A DNA stretch of 22,252 bases. Origin: a virus. The notes below the pieces were generated by a model that worked only from the letters and a program-made list of their open reading frames with translations, had not been told where the DNA came from and did no database searches. A program made the translations under genes and the position numbers. This document shows, piece after piece, positions 12,001 to 17,300 of this stretch (the first letter of the stretch is position 1; the number at the start of each line of letters is the position of its first letter). The stretch is from IMG/VR virus record IMGVR_UViG_3300020450_001315, positions 1 through 22,252 of that record. The stretch is one strand, 5' to 3'.

Positions 12001-12691
12001 TACAGCGTTTGCAACAACTACCATAACAAATGGTGCAGTAACTGATACAACATTGACTGCTGTTGGATTTGGTTATACTCACTCTAATCCACCAGAGGTT
12101 CTTATAGAATTACCTTCATTCCAGACTGATAAAGTAACATCATTAGCAAATGTAGAAGGATTTACTGGTATCATAACAGGTATTGCACCAACAACTAATG
12201 GTAGTCAACCAGCGATTAAATTCTTCTTTAGATCAACAAAAAATGCATCAAGTCTTCTCGTTGGATATCCAGTCTTTATACGGGATACATCAGTTGGTCA
12301 TGGGGTAACATCAGTTGGTGGTCATAATTCATCTATAGTTGGTATTGGAACAACCTTCTTAGATAATGTTTATCAGGTAGCATCAATTACAAATATTGAT
12401 AAGGATGGTGAAATTATTTGTAATGTTGAAAATGGATCTAACCTTGCTGGTATTACAACTGAGGGTTTCCATTATCCTGCTGGAATAACAACTTCTATAT
12501 CAATGGGTCGATTAAGTTGGGGTAGATTATATAATGGAGAGCGTTCAAGTAATCCTATCTCAATAGGTGTTACTGGATTAACTGTAAATACTGGATTAAC
12601 AACATTCCCAACTATTCAAAGAAAAAATTATGATCCAACATCACATAGGGGTCTCAGATCCACTGGTGCAATTAGGGTATTTGGACTTTGA
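2..12691 (+). CDS. Giant gp7-like baseplate wedge protein with repeat-module mosaic (5' end outside window)
   Basis: The frame is open from base 2 without a stop to TGA at 12689-12691, giving 4,229 visible residues; the start lies upstream of the window. Visible residues 149-164 (KGIEESVRILFKVLYG) and 204-210 (LVGQTIF) match, from memory, the C-terminal part of T4 gp7 (KGIEASYKFLFKVLY, LVGQTIY). Residues about 2376-2412 (YYQNLSY ... W..FV....LVHPAG) resemble the later gp7 segment ending in a VHPVG motif. T4 gp7 is about 1,030 residues, so this protein is at least four times longer. The additional sequence is a YHYH domain (about 1185-1300), many GGxGY and HGF repeats, NGVxQ-P modules, and recurrent VGIGTT linkers. 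I see no signal peptide or membrane segment. In T4, gp7 is a wedge protein next to gp8 and gp10; gp8 follows here. The gp7 assignment rests on motifs and synteny; the function of the added modules (adhesion or baseplate periphery) is inference. Confidence 0.85.
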   Translation, partial: NLVPEVITGTTSLSSDISTTDTIIEVPSTKGFPSEYGLLKINDEIISYTGITSTSFTGCIRGFSGITGYNVGISSSLLEINRESLVFEDTVANNHNTGSTITNLSVLFLQEFYKKLKRTFLPGLEDNDFAANLDVGNFVKFARSFYQSKGIEESVRILFKVLYGVESTILDLEGNLIKPSDAEFIRREVIVADLISSTGDPQNLVGQTIFKSTDTSTNASVSEVEILKRDQKTYYKISLFVGFNDRDLIEGVFTIPGKTKVLTDVAINGEVISVDSTVGFGATGTIISGQNSIDYTSKTINQFFGCTGVGVKINTADDIRSDETIFGYEDGDLSKRIDLRITGVLSELIPVSDISLTNEGENIFVKNVGEKIKNQNSTYKEIFANSWKYNTSSRIQVDIEGTTYTFRAPIDKSNLKVGDTFNILRRNEQVIEGTGTVSSIDNNLNQITVDNVVGFTTISNQLYDIRRVIETASSSGVEIDQGNDVLISDVLNVYSDGEIDGYVASNSLPNYDITIDTIKETISGQSLDGKDVLTDKYSFIQFSPPTNQNIKFIQGDAIIYSPATEVLSGLESGRTYYVDPIIPPAGANISKIALYQSLSQIGTASTVQIGIGTTSTEDHTFIFKPHANRKLQSDKILRRIPLSQNLSSSSKNETPINDIGILRDGVQIRSPISDDIIYYGNLESVDVLNGGRDYDVINPPSISVEKSSGTRALVQPVVKGSVKEIIVDPQNFDIASVKNISITGGNGSGCVLQPVVGIRNRSIEFDSRDIFFNGGIDINDETITFKTEHNLENGQLVYYGSNNNPPIGIGSAYDINNIITGTLSDGDPYFVRVVNPTTVRIFNKKEDALAGIAGINTVGLSTDTGASGIHRFRTENRTTLISVKVLEEGSGYTNRKLRVEPSGISTSFDTINFVNHGFSNGEIIEYSADNQIQGLSTTTSYLVKKIDNNTFKLANAGIGGTSTVDYDREKYVNLSSTGTGYQVFQYPEIKVNIEVSFGSTVTGSFNLTPIVKGEIIDSYLYENGTNYGSTILNHQVKPDVSILTGTNGVIKPIIVNGKVISASVVGKGENYFSTPDLEVKDTGTGSGAIVRPVVENGQIIDAIVIFSGIGYDASTTEINVVPRGSNGVLDARVRSLNLNRVERFGDFNLVSRKNSFGFSVLGYSQKVAKTLESSFTVKNNDDFKEITAHSPIIGWAYDGNPIYGPFGYSDPDNINSELKILSSSFVLDISKVKNRPNGFKEGFFINDFICDGSGDLDKHNGRFCKTPEFPNGIYAYFATVGISSATGKLEGKYPYFLGKTYRSPLINDNLILDHSFDFNNSNLLRNTLPYLVDEEFGDNDFIIESNETIRQITKIESVTKGDIDNVNVLDGGEGYKVGDLTVFDNLDTNGSGFSAKVDEIVGIGVSRIDTVLEKFEDAVFTWKDNNNVTANVLPFYELNDQTSISVSGLSTSIVNLTGSFKVGISTDTIGLAKTMAVGNALGVIEDIYVTDIPNTVSIGGSLRVGSEIVRVLNVYDVRKVIRVQRNEAGSVGIAHTLGSKIDVLNNQINIPVKTSKFESKTNDLVYFNGPQSVGVGTTTGSATSVKYIVGEIVQDLSIPTRTIHLPNHPFETGQKVTLFKNNGANRFDVGRTPNVAEFKVPHVGQNSLDVYIINKGEDYVGILTTKVGIGSTSEGLFFYSKGSNSGISSGLYYFSSNHQQVTGDIDKVTTTVLTNVSAANTTTHNLQESDIIKMNVVPNLSVGIGTTAPISVNYNSEYEKLLINPITFSASDVETNRIDISDHGFETGDKVFYDGGATGLSTGDYYINKISDRYFQLAETKTDLNITPVKIVSIAANTGGANQSLSLINPRIDVVKNSKLTFGLSSTTLLNFDFKLFYDKNLSNEYLSSQDTTTFNVIGIGTIGIGTNNADPIGAQLSIQYSENTPDRLYYGLSKGGYISTSDTDVENYAEIRFIDSVYNGEYKIFDVTNETFKISPLVPEFTTYLDTDCEKLEYSTRSKNVQGAIKDFKIISPGFNYKKLPKFKTITSANGKNANIVAVSTSIGRINDVRIVDIGYEYSSDKTLSPEAFISPVVNIDNLDIIENVRIISGGNNYINAPNLIVFNPVRNVVADNSSLQPIAPNQTISDVKVIAPVTGLDSLNHQIIAINNSNGIGINSVQSSSSGLVTCFLETPMNGFVDPQPFAIGDEIFVEGIQRIGEIGVGATQGGISTNTTVDGDGFNSENYNYQFFEITDYIAGAQAILKFNLAGLTTNTGIAKTFQSGYASIINKSNYPVIEPIQTRGVFELFETLMVNSVKTDLTVVEIRDDYIKTDGKFELKKGDRIKGRSSNVSAEVTSLISNKAKFKTDFSNRQEYGWLDDIGKLNEDYQVIPDNDYYQNLSYTVKSTVEWDKFVNPVNRLVHPAGLKNFADTSIESQVSVGIGTTAITNDLIVLDVLNILGLEEQQRVDAINNFDFVRDYETRGNSSKFIELSNRVLTDFTRCKSNRVLVHDDISDKFSSTGFQENNTVIEQLTEDFGNYLIQIVDPDTSDVQFSELITLTTTDNAFLLEKTTDFTTLELGEFSTEITSSGEKNLIFTPTEKFTKDHDIKILKIDFNSDLIGIGTQAVGQVDLVGSNVGVDSTTSGVTTTTIAQFPNTDFNGLYANIFVQDSTTKEINYNEVIVDFDGTKTTTSQTYIDTSLGLSNSSVGVITARFENNFIKLQCENDRLNPLEVRANIVGLGTTTTGIGTHRFLTIGQPSGSEKSARLESKYVTGTASPITYNTINKDNESSVKSIVRVSCGETSAIHQIISLRDTDDVLTVQYPFVSAGSTTGIGTFGGEISGSDINLRFYPDAEFDSLIEVQSFNQIFYTDNDFSNVPGEFTHGRVTEKLFLSTYDGLSGLRANKTAFDLKYEGVPIYTKEFDPVGINSIADGVGLLKTTGLFNIPNHFFNTNEQLTYTPGSTFAGVAATAVSIGQTTNTAGILTTILPSTVFAKVIDENQFELYTRPEYVSSGAAVTFTGSGSGNLHKLSMTKQLTKTIIGLDGVVQQPVTFTKISHTLGIFDGFTHNNNIGVGLTQFILSGIGSVTTSDILKVNDEFMIVTEVGFSSTPTGTINDAVDVASGIATLPSVKVRRGQLGIPATTHTAGVEARLHRGSINIVDSTLHFTDPPKGNTRSRRDDTNLPFVKADFSGRTFLRSDYTTNMLFDDISDDFTGIGKTYSLKVGGANTSSGIGVGNGVLFINGVFQTPKTLNNAGNNYEFIADTTAGISTVEFTGITSTNGDFIVSESDINQNQVPRGGIIVSLGSTSGLGYAPLHGAKVRAFKNNAGGLTSIVGIGTSSGFNLGIQTAAYDNITGIITVTTNTVHGFGLERPNTVKLKNLEFSCVGYSGVTTTIFQDHERPLFLVGIVSDRSFQVQAGPSTIVHTYVGGGEAYEFYNDLSFGSGYRGGSVAIGVTDQAYEHKFVSSGIGSIKKTAFSGAASQGFTATDAQYISHTGNLILTIPNHTFTTSDTVGIDTGGLVFKCSKDDFFSNHPYPREVSKTKGVASDGVGGKDPFAGIQTSVDSTTTNTITFFVGQGGGGGTGAEISATVGVGGTLSFNIVSAGTSYVNPEIIIPEPNYDNLPVVGISRLGIGPTTDTGSNLLIDVEVGASKTTVGIGSTTFEISNFKIARPGHSFKIGDKFKPVGLVTAAHLTKPINEFELEVLGIFNDKFSAWQFGEIDFIDDIKNLQDGSRVRFPLFFNGQLISFEKDSTNSQSQLIDLDAVLLIFVNGVLQKPGQSYSFEGGTTFTFEEAPTGETSPGANDHDKVDIFFYKGKDGVDVDIVDIQETVKIGDELKISKSPIGITTSQTGERVVKEILGADLVETNIYTGLGVDEINEKPVRWTKQKVDLIVNGQVIDKSRPSIEPQIYPTAKIIGDLSIVSGTNSANSIFVDEVESFIYEDDVYGLSSFEVDALITSGKINVGASATAVVSAAGTISIDITNAGSGYLSAPSISIRPPIGSGTTTGIGSTAFATTTITNGAVTDTTLTAVGFGYTHSNPPEVLIELPSFQTDKVTSLANVEGFTGIITGIAPTTNGSQPAIKFFFRSTKNASSLLVGYPVFIRDTSVGHGVTSVGGHNSSIVGIGTTFLDNVYQVASITNIDKDGEIICNVENGSNLAGITTEGFHYPAGITTSISMGRLSWGRLYNGERSSNPISIGVTGLTVNTGLTTFPTIQRKNYDPTSHRGLRSTGAIRVFGL
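119..250 (+). repeat. 'EII.Y...RG' module, copy 1
   Basis: Visible residues about 40-75 read LKINDEIISYTGI, then CIRGFSGI. Similar units occur in the same protein near 4500-4620 (GSEIVRV ... QRNEAGS ... AHTLGS) and near 9225-9420 (NDEFMIV ... VRRGQLG ... THTAG), and in the DUF4815 protein near 20638-20750 (GEEIVSY ... LTRGKFN ... THPEGS). The pattern is a short beta hairpin with a 'feature is on / event is RG / H..G' spacing common in phage tail proteins. Its function is unknown. Confidence 0.5.
332..790 (+). other. gp7 C-terminal core, first part
   Basis: Visible residues about 110-260 of the giant protein. In order they are FYKKLKRTFLPGL, then KFARSFYQSKGIEES..ILFKVLYG, then LVGQTIF followed by a beta-rich stretch ending GVFTIPG. 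Recalled T4 gp7 has the same order: RFFESRSYDFYSTKGIEAS, FKVLY, LVGQTIYT and then a beta-rich stretch ending in LIAGQEV. This is the best anchor for the identity of the whole gene. The match is from memory, not from an alignment run. Confidence 0.75.
2048..3380 (+). repeat. Cluster of GGxGY beta-repeat modules
   Basis: This stretch has repeated units of the form 'V.VLNGG.DY...P.I.V', 'G.RALVQPVV.G.V', seen near 2048-2275, 2642-2710 and 3040-3380. Examples are VLNGGRDYD, VLEEGSGYT, YENGTNYG, VGKGENYF and FSGIGYDA, alternating with GAIVRPVVENGQI-type strands. Further copies in the same gene lie near 4088-4195 (VLDGGEGYK), 6029-6312 (ISPGFNYK, VDIGYEYS, ISGGNNYI), 10752-10815 (VSAGTSYV) and 11900-12115 (TNAGSGYL, AVGFGYTH). 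The alternation of hydrophobic strands and glycine turns suggests a stacked beta structure. No catalytic residues are apparent. Confidence 0.7.
2339..2883 (+). repeat. Two HGF-type modules (first of about seven in this gene)
   Basis: The units have the pattern 'I.F..HGF..GE.V.Y....GL...T.Y.V..I....F.LA'. Copies are seen near 2339-2560 (TEHNLENGQLVYYG, then PYFVRVVNPTTVRIF) and 2720-2883 (VNHGFSNGEIIEYS, then YLVKKIDNNTFKLA). Other copies in this gene lie near 4801-4868 (LPNHPFETGQKV), 5327-5470 (ISDHGFETGDKVFYDGG), 8777-8972 (IPNHFFNTNEQLTY), 10027-10217 (VHGFGLERPNTVKL) and 10450-10530 (IPNHTFTTSDTV). This is a familiar small beta module of tail and baseplate proteins; its binding partner is unknown. 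Confidence 0.65.
3545..3910 (+). other. YHYH domain inside the giant baseplate protein
   Basis: Visible residues about 1182-1303 carry HSPIIGWAYDGNPIYGPFGY, then D.HNGRFCKTPEFPNGIYAYF, then YPYFLGK. These are the hallmarks of the YHYH family (Pfam YHYH protein), which also occurs as a free-standing secreted protein in bacteria and inside structural proteins of marine T4-like phages. The conserved His, Tyr, Asp and Glu residues suggest a bound metal or a structural core, but no activity is established for the family to my knowledge. It is flanked by GGxGY modules on the left and repeat-rich sequence on the right. Confidence 0.8.
7124..7234 (+). other. gp7-like second part (HPAG motif)
   Basis: Visible residues about 2375-2412 read DYYQNLSYTVKS, W..FVNPVNRLVHPAGLKNF. 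The T4 gp7 C-terminus, as I recall it, has ...SSRW...VIRFVHPVGFGF in the same relative order, about 100 residues after LVGQTIY. Here the distance from LVGQTIF is about 2,170 residues, so the core appears to be split by a very large insertion. Similar YYQ..SY...S......W...V....HPAG motifs occur in several marine phage structural proteins, so an independent HPAG module is an alternative reading. Confidence 0.55.
9067..11430 (+). repeat. NGVxQ-P modules (three copies)
   Basis: Three units contain a short 'hydrophobic-NGV.Q.P' hairpin: near 9082-9110 (GLDGVVQQPVTF), near 9668-9710 (VLFINGVFQTPKTL, preceded by DDISDDFTGIGKTYSL) and near 11257-11410 (LIFVNGVLQKPGQSY, followed by GGTTFTFEEAP and VDIFFYKGKDGVDV). 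This beta module is frequent in tail fibre and baseplate proteins of T4-like phages; T4 gp10 has a comparable RFNGILQ hairpin as I recall it. It suggests that the right half of the giant protein is fibre-like or exposed on the baseplate rim. Confidence 0.55.
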
Positions 12692-12703
12692 TTAAATAAC
12701 CAC

Positions 12704-12711
12704 TATAAATA
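12704..12711 (+). promoter_or_regulatory. T4-type late promoter box upstream of gp8
   Basis: A perfect TATAAATA octamer lies in the 42-base gap between the giant gene's stop (12691) and the gp8 start (12734), 22 bases before the ATG. In T4-like phages late transcription is driven by the sigma-like gp55 protein recognising this box with the sliding clamp as activator. No -35 element is expected. The gap holds no hairpin that I can see, so read-through from the upstream gene is also likely. Confidence 0.8.
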
Positions 12712-12733
12712 AAAAGAAAAGTAAAATTTTAAG

Positions 12734-14329
12734 ATGTCGGCAATTGTTACTGACCAATTTAGAATTCTGAACGCAAATAATTTTGTTGAATCAGTAGAAA
12801 ATACAAATAATTCATACTATGTTTTTGTAGGATTATCAAATCCTACAGGATCAGATACTGTTGTGGGTTATGGAAGATCAGGAGATTGGAACTCAAATAC
12901 CCCTGCACCAATAGATAGTTTTTCATACAGAGCACATTCTGGTGACACGATGATGTTCGGTAAGAAAGTATCATCAGCAAACATAAGAAGGATAATAAGA
13001 AGAGTTGACTGGATATCTGGAAATAGATATGAAATATACAGAGATGATTATAGTGCTACCAATCAAAGTCCTTTAACTAAAGCAAACAGGTTATATGATG
13101 CGAACTACTACGTTCTTAATTCCGACTTCAAGGTTTACGTTTGTATTAATAATGGATCAAGTGGAACTAACCCTCTTGGAAACGTGTCACAAGATGAACC
13201 AACCTTCACAGACTTGGAACCATCAAAAGCGGGGAATAGTGGAGATGGATATGTTTGGAAGTATCTTTTCACTGTTTCACCTAGTGATATTATTAAATTT
13301 GACTCAACTGAGTTCATTACTGTCCCGAACAATTGGTCTTCTTCCACTGATGCTCAAATAAGAGCAGTGCGTGAGAATGGAGACTCATCAGTAAATGAAA
13401 ATCAAATCAAACACGTTTACATTGAAAATGGTGGTAGTAATTATGCATCTGGAAATGGTCAAGAGGTAGATATTATAGGTGATGGTTCAGGTGCAAAGGC
13501 AAGGATTGATGTAGATACTGCAGGAACAATTACTAATGTAACTGTGAGTGCTGGAGGAAAGGGATATAGTTATGCACTTGTTGATTTAGGTACTCTTAAT
13601 AGTAATGTTGCAACTAATCAAAGAGCAAAATTAATTCCAATAATTCCACCTAAATTAGGACACGGTAGTGATGTATACACTGAGTTAGGCACTGATAGAG
13701 TTATTGTTTATGCTAGATTTGATGATTCTACAAAAGATTTTCCTATTGATACAAAATTTGCACAGGTAGGAATCGTAAAAAATCCAACAAAAGTAGGCAC
13801 AGCATTAACTTATACTGATAATAATTTTTCATCTTTACAAGCAGTAAAATTTAGCACGGTGACTGGATCTTCACCAAAAATTGGTGAAGAAATAAAGCAA
13901 ACTCTCACTGTCACCCCGCTTGATGGAAAAGTTGCAACTGGTTTTGTAGCATCATATGATCTTGAAACTAAAGTTTTAAAATATTTTAAAGATAGGTCTT
14001 TAAATTTTAACAGAACTTTATTAGATCAGACTGATTATTCAGGAATTTCTACATCTGGTAGAGTATATGAATTTGAAAACGCAATCACTTCAAATAATAT
14101 AGTAGGAACTGCATCATCTTTCTCTGGAGCAGTCGATATAACCTTTTCCGATGCTACTTTGAATCCAAATGGAAATAAAGTTATTAATTTAGGTACAACG
14201 TTTACACAAGGGTTATCTGATAGTGAGATAAATAAAGGGTCTGGTGAAATAATCTATCTAGATAATAGACCCATTATTAACAGAAACCCTCGTCAAAAAG
14301 AAGACATAAAAATCATACTGGAATTTTAA
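12734..14329 (+). CDS. 8: Baseplate wedge subunit gp8, enlarged
   Basis: The 531-residue product matches recalled T4 gp8 along its length. N-terminal AIVTDQFR (3-10) matches AIVTSKFR; MMFGKKV (73-79) and RRVDW (89-93) match MMGTVKV and RRDW; GDGYVWKYLF (170-179) matches GDGYVWEYLF and is followed by a TEFITVP-type strand; the C-terminus SGEIIYLDNRP (503-513) and terminal LEF match SGEMIYMENRP and FTF. T4 gp8 has 334 residues. Most of the extra ~200 residues lie between GDGYVW and the C-terminus and include a GGxGY module at about 226-280 (IENGGSNYASG ... AGGKGYSY). In T4, gp8 dimers sit in each wedge and contact gp7 and gp10. It has its own late promoter. No clear Shine-Dalgarno precedes the ATG, only an A/G-rich stretch; this start gives the conserved MSAIVTD N-terminus. 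The next gene begins four bases after its stop. Confidence 0.93.
   Translation: MSAIVTDQFRILNANNFVESVENTNNSYYVFVGLSNPTGSDTVVGYGRSGDWNSNTPAPIDSFSYRAHSGDTMMFGKKVSSANIRRIIRRVDWISGNRYEIYRDDYSATNQSPLTKANRLYDANYYVLNSDFKVYVCINNGSSGTNPLGNVSQDEPTFTDLEPSKAGNSGDGYVWKYLFTVSPSDIIKFDSTEFITVPNNWSSSTDAQIRAVRENGDSSVNENQIKHVYIENGGSNYASGNGQEVDIIGDGSGAKARIDVDTAGTITNVTVSAGGKGYSYALVDLGTLNSNVATNQRAKLIPIIPPKLGHGSDVYTELGTDRVIVYARFDDSTKDFPIDTKFAQVGIVKNPTKVGTALTYTDNNFSSLQAVKFSTVTGSSPKIGEEIKQTLTVTPLDGKVATGFVASYDLETKVLKYFKDRSLNFNRTLLDQTDYSGISTSGRVYEFENAITSNNIVGTASSFSGAVDITFSDATLNPNGNKVINLGTTFTQGLSDSEINKGSGEIIYLDNRPIINRNPRQKEDIKIILEF
13409..13575 (+). repeat. GGxGY module inserted in gp8
   Basis: gp8 residues about 226-280 read IKHVYIENGGSNYASG, then GDGSGAKARIDVD, then VTVSAGGKGYSY. 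The unit has the same strand-turn pattern as the modules of the upstream giant protein and of the DUF4815 protein downstream. T4 gp8, as I recall it, has no equivalent in this position. Confidence 0.65.
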
Positions 14330-14332
14330 CCA

Positions 14333-17300
14333 ATGTCACAGAAGACTAACTTAAATATATCACCTTATTATGATGATTTTAATAAGGATAAAAACTTTTA
14401 CAAGGTTCTATTCAAACCTGGATTTCCTGTACAGGCAAGAGAATTAACTGGTTTACAGTCTATTTTACAAAATCAAGTTGAATCATTTGGAAAACATATA
14501 TTTAAAGAAGGTTCAATGGTCATACCTGGTGGTATTGAATATGATCCAACTTATTTCTCGGCAAAAGTTAATGCAACTCATTTAGGAGTCGATGTCTCTA
14601 TCTACTTAAGTAATATAATAGCTAATAATAATGGAAAAGGAACAAGAGTTAGAGGTCAAAGTTCAGGTATAGTTGCAACTATTAAAAACTTTATTTTACC
14701 TCCAGAGGAAGGTGTAGATGATATAACAATTTTTATTAAGTATAATCAATCTGGAACAAGTGGAGAGGGCACCGCATTCCCAGATGGTGAAATATTAATT
14801 CTTGAAGACAATGTAACTTATGGTAACACAACTTTAAATATTGAAGAAACTGTATTAACCCTTGTATCTGAAGATGCAACTGCCACAGGATCTGCATTTG
14901 GTGTTAACAAAGGTGTTTACTTTATGCGTGGTGCTTTTGTTGATGTGCCAACTTCTCAAATAATTTTAGATCCTTACTCAAATACTCCATCTTATAGAGT
15001 TGGATTTGAGGTATTAGAAGAAATTGTTAATGCAAATGATGACTCTTCATTATATGATAACGCAAAAGGATTTACAAACTTTGCAGCACCAGGTGCGGAT
15101 AGATTTAAAATTACAGTAAAACTTACTAAAAAAGATTTACAAGATTATCAGGATACTAATTTCGTAGAATTATTCAGAATAAATGAGGGTCAAACTAAAA
15201 AATTACAAGATTCTACTGTATATTCTGAAATAAAAAAATATTTTGCAACAAGAACATTCGATGAATCAGGTAATTATGCAGTTGAACCATTTCGTGTAAC
15301 AACTCAAGATTCATTAAATGATGAAATTGGGTCAGGTGGATTATACACAGAAAATCAAGTAACAGATAAGGGAAATATACCAAATGATGATTTAATGTGT
15401 GTGAAATTGTCACCAGGTAAAGCATATGTTAGAGGTTTTGATGTTTCTTTACCAGGCACAACTGTGATAGATGTTGAAAAACCAAGATCTACAAAAACAA
15501 TAAAGAATGCGTCTATTCCATTCTCAATGGGTAGTTTAATTAAAGTAAATAATGTTACTGGTGCACCCAAGATTAGTCTAGGTGGAGATGAAACAAATGT
15601 TGTTCAATTAAGAAATCAAAGAGTTGGTACTAATAAGTCATCAGCACAAGGATTACAAGTTGGAGAAGCAAGAGTTTATTCCTTTGGTCTTGCTGATGCT
15701 TCATATTCAGGGGCAACAACACCTTGGGATCTACATTTATATGATATTCAAACATTTACGATATTAAAATGCACTGATATTAATATAAGTCTTATACAGG
15801 GAGAAAAGGTTAGAGGTTTAGCAAGTGGAGCGATTGGATATCTTGCTAAAAATCGTGATGCAACAGGTGTAAATGAAATTTGCTTATCACAAACAACTGG
15901 TAAATTTATAGATGGTGAAGAAATTATATTTAATGAAAGACCTAGCGTTGCAAGAACATCAATTAAAAAAGTTATAACATTTACAATTGATGATGTAAAA
16001 TCAATATTTCAAAATGTATCTGGTTATCCTACTTTCAATGCAGATACTGTTCTTTATGATCGTGTTTTACCAAATTTTTCATTAACAGATGAACTAAACG
16101 TAGTTGGAACTGCAGCAAGTGTTGCAAATAGAAGTTTTGCAGGAGTTGGAATTAATACTAATACTATTATCGCATATAATAAAGGTAATTATCAAGATCC
16201 AACATTTAATGAAATCTCTGATATTTCTAATGATGGAAAAATATTAACTTTATCGGCAACAACAAATGTCGTTGGTGTGAGTACAGGAAGTGTATCTTCA
16301 ACTTCATCTACTTTTAGAATAAAAGTTCCAAGAGTGTTGAATATTAAAGATTCTGGTATATTTTCAAAATTACCAAGAAAAATTATCTCAAATGTTGATA
16401 CTTCAAACTCTAATTTGATTATTAGTAGACAAATCAATAATCAAACAGTTTCAGGTGGATCTTTAACAATCAATTCTCAAGCAGGATTAGATGCTAGTGT
16501 TGGTGTTTCAAGTGCCTTCTTTGAACCATTTGATGCCGAAAAATATTCAATTCATTATGATAATGGTTTAGTAGAAACACTAACAGCAGATCAAGTATCA
16601 GTTGATAATTCAGATAATGATGTAACATTTAGTGGATTATCACAACCTTCAGCAACTTCAGTAACAGTTAATGTTACTATGAAAAAAGTAGGAGCCTCAA
16701 GTAAATCAAAAGATTATGTAAGAAGTCAGCAACTTGAAGTCACAAGAACAGTTGGTATATCTACATTAACAAGTTTACTAGTACCAAGTAATGCTTATGG
16801 ATTAAGAGTTGAAGATAGAGAAATTTCACTTAATGTGCCAGATGTATCTAAAATTATTGCTGTATTTGAGTCAAAAACAACTGCTGCTCCGACATTAGAT
16901 ACTTTGACATTTGTATCTGGTTTATCGCTTAACACAAATGGTATACTTGGAGAGAAAATAGTTGGTAAAGATAGTAGAGCAGTAGGACAAATTGTAGAAA
17001 TACCAAATGCAACTGAAATTAAATTTGTTTATCTGAATGCGAACAAATTCATTATAGGTGAAGATGTTCATTTTAAAGAATCTGGTGGTCAGTATATATT
17101 ACAAGGATCAGAAGCAGGTAATTTTACTGATCGAACAAATGATTACGTTTTAGATAAAGGTCATAAGGCACAGTATTGTGATTATTCTAAAGTTGTAAGA
17201 AGAGCAAAAGTAGGTGCTCCATCTAAAAGATTGTTAATTGTTTTTGATCAATATCAAGTAGCGAGTGGAAATAGTGGTGACTTTTATTCAGTTAATTCAT

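Noticed and set aside
1826-12351. CRISPR-like or tandem DNA repeats made of GGTATTGG strings
   Set aside because: The strings are short, in frame, irregularly spaced and diverged, and encode VGIGTT-type protein linkers. There are no uniform repeats with spacers.
1043-12691. A gene starting at the TTG at 1043
   Set aside because: The same frame is open without a stop back to base 2, and the upstream part encodes the gp7 signature, so 1043 is an internal leucine codon and the real start is outside the window.
12692-12733. A small gene or ncRNA in the gap before gp8
   Set aside because: The gap is only 42 bases, has no start codon with a meaningful frame and no hairpin; it holds the late promoter.
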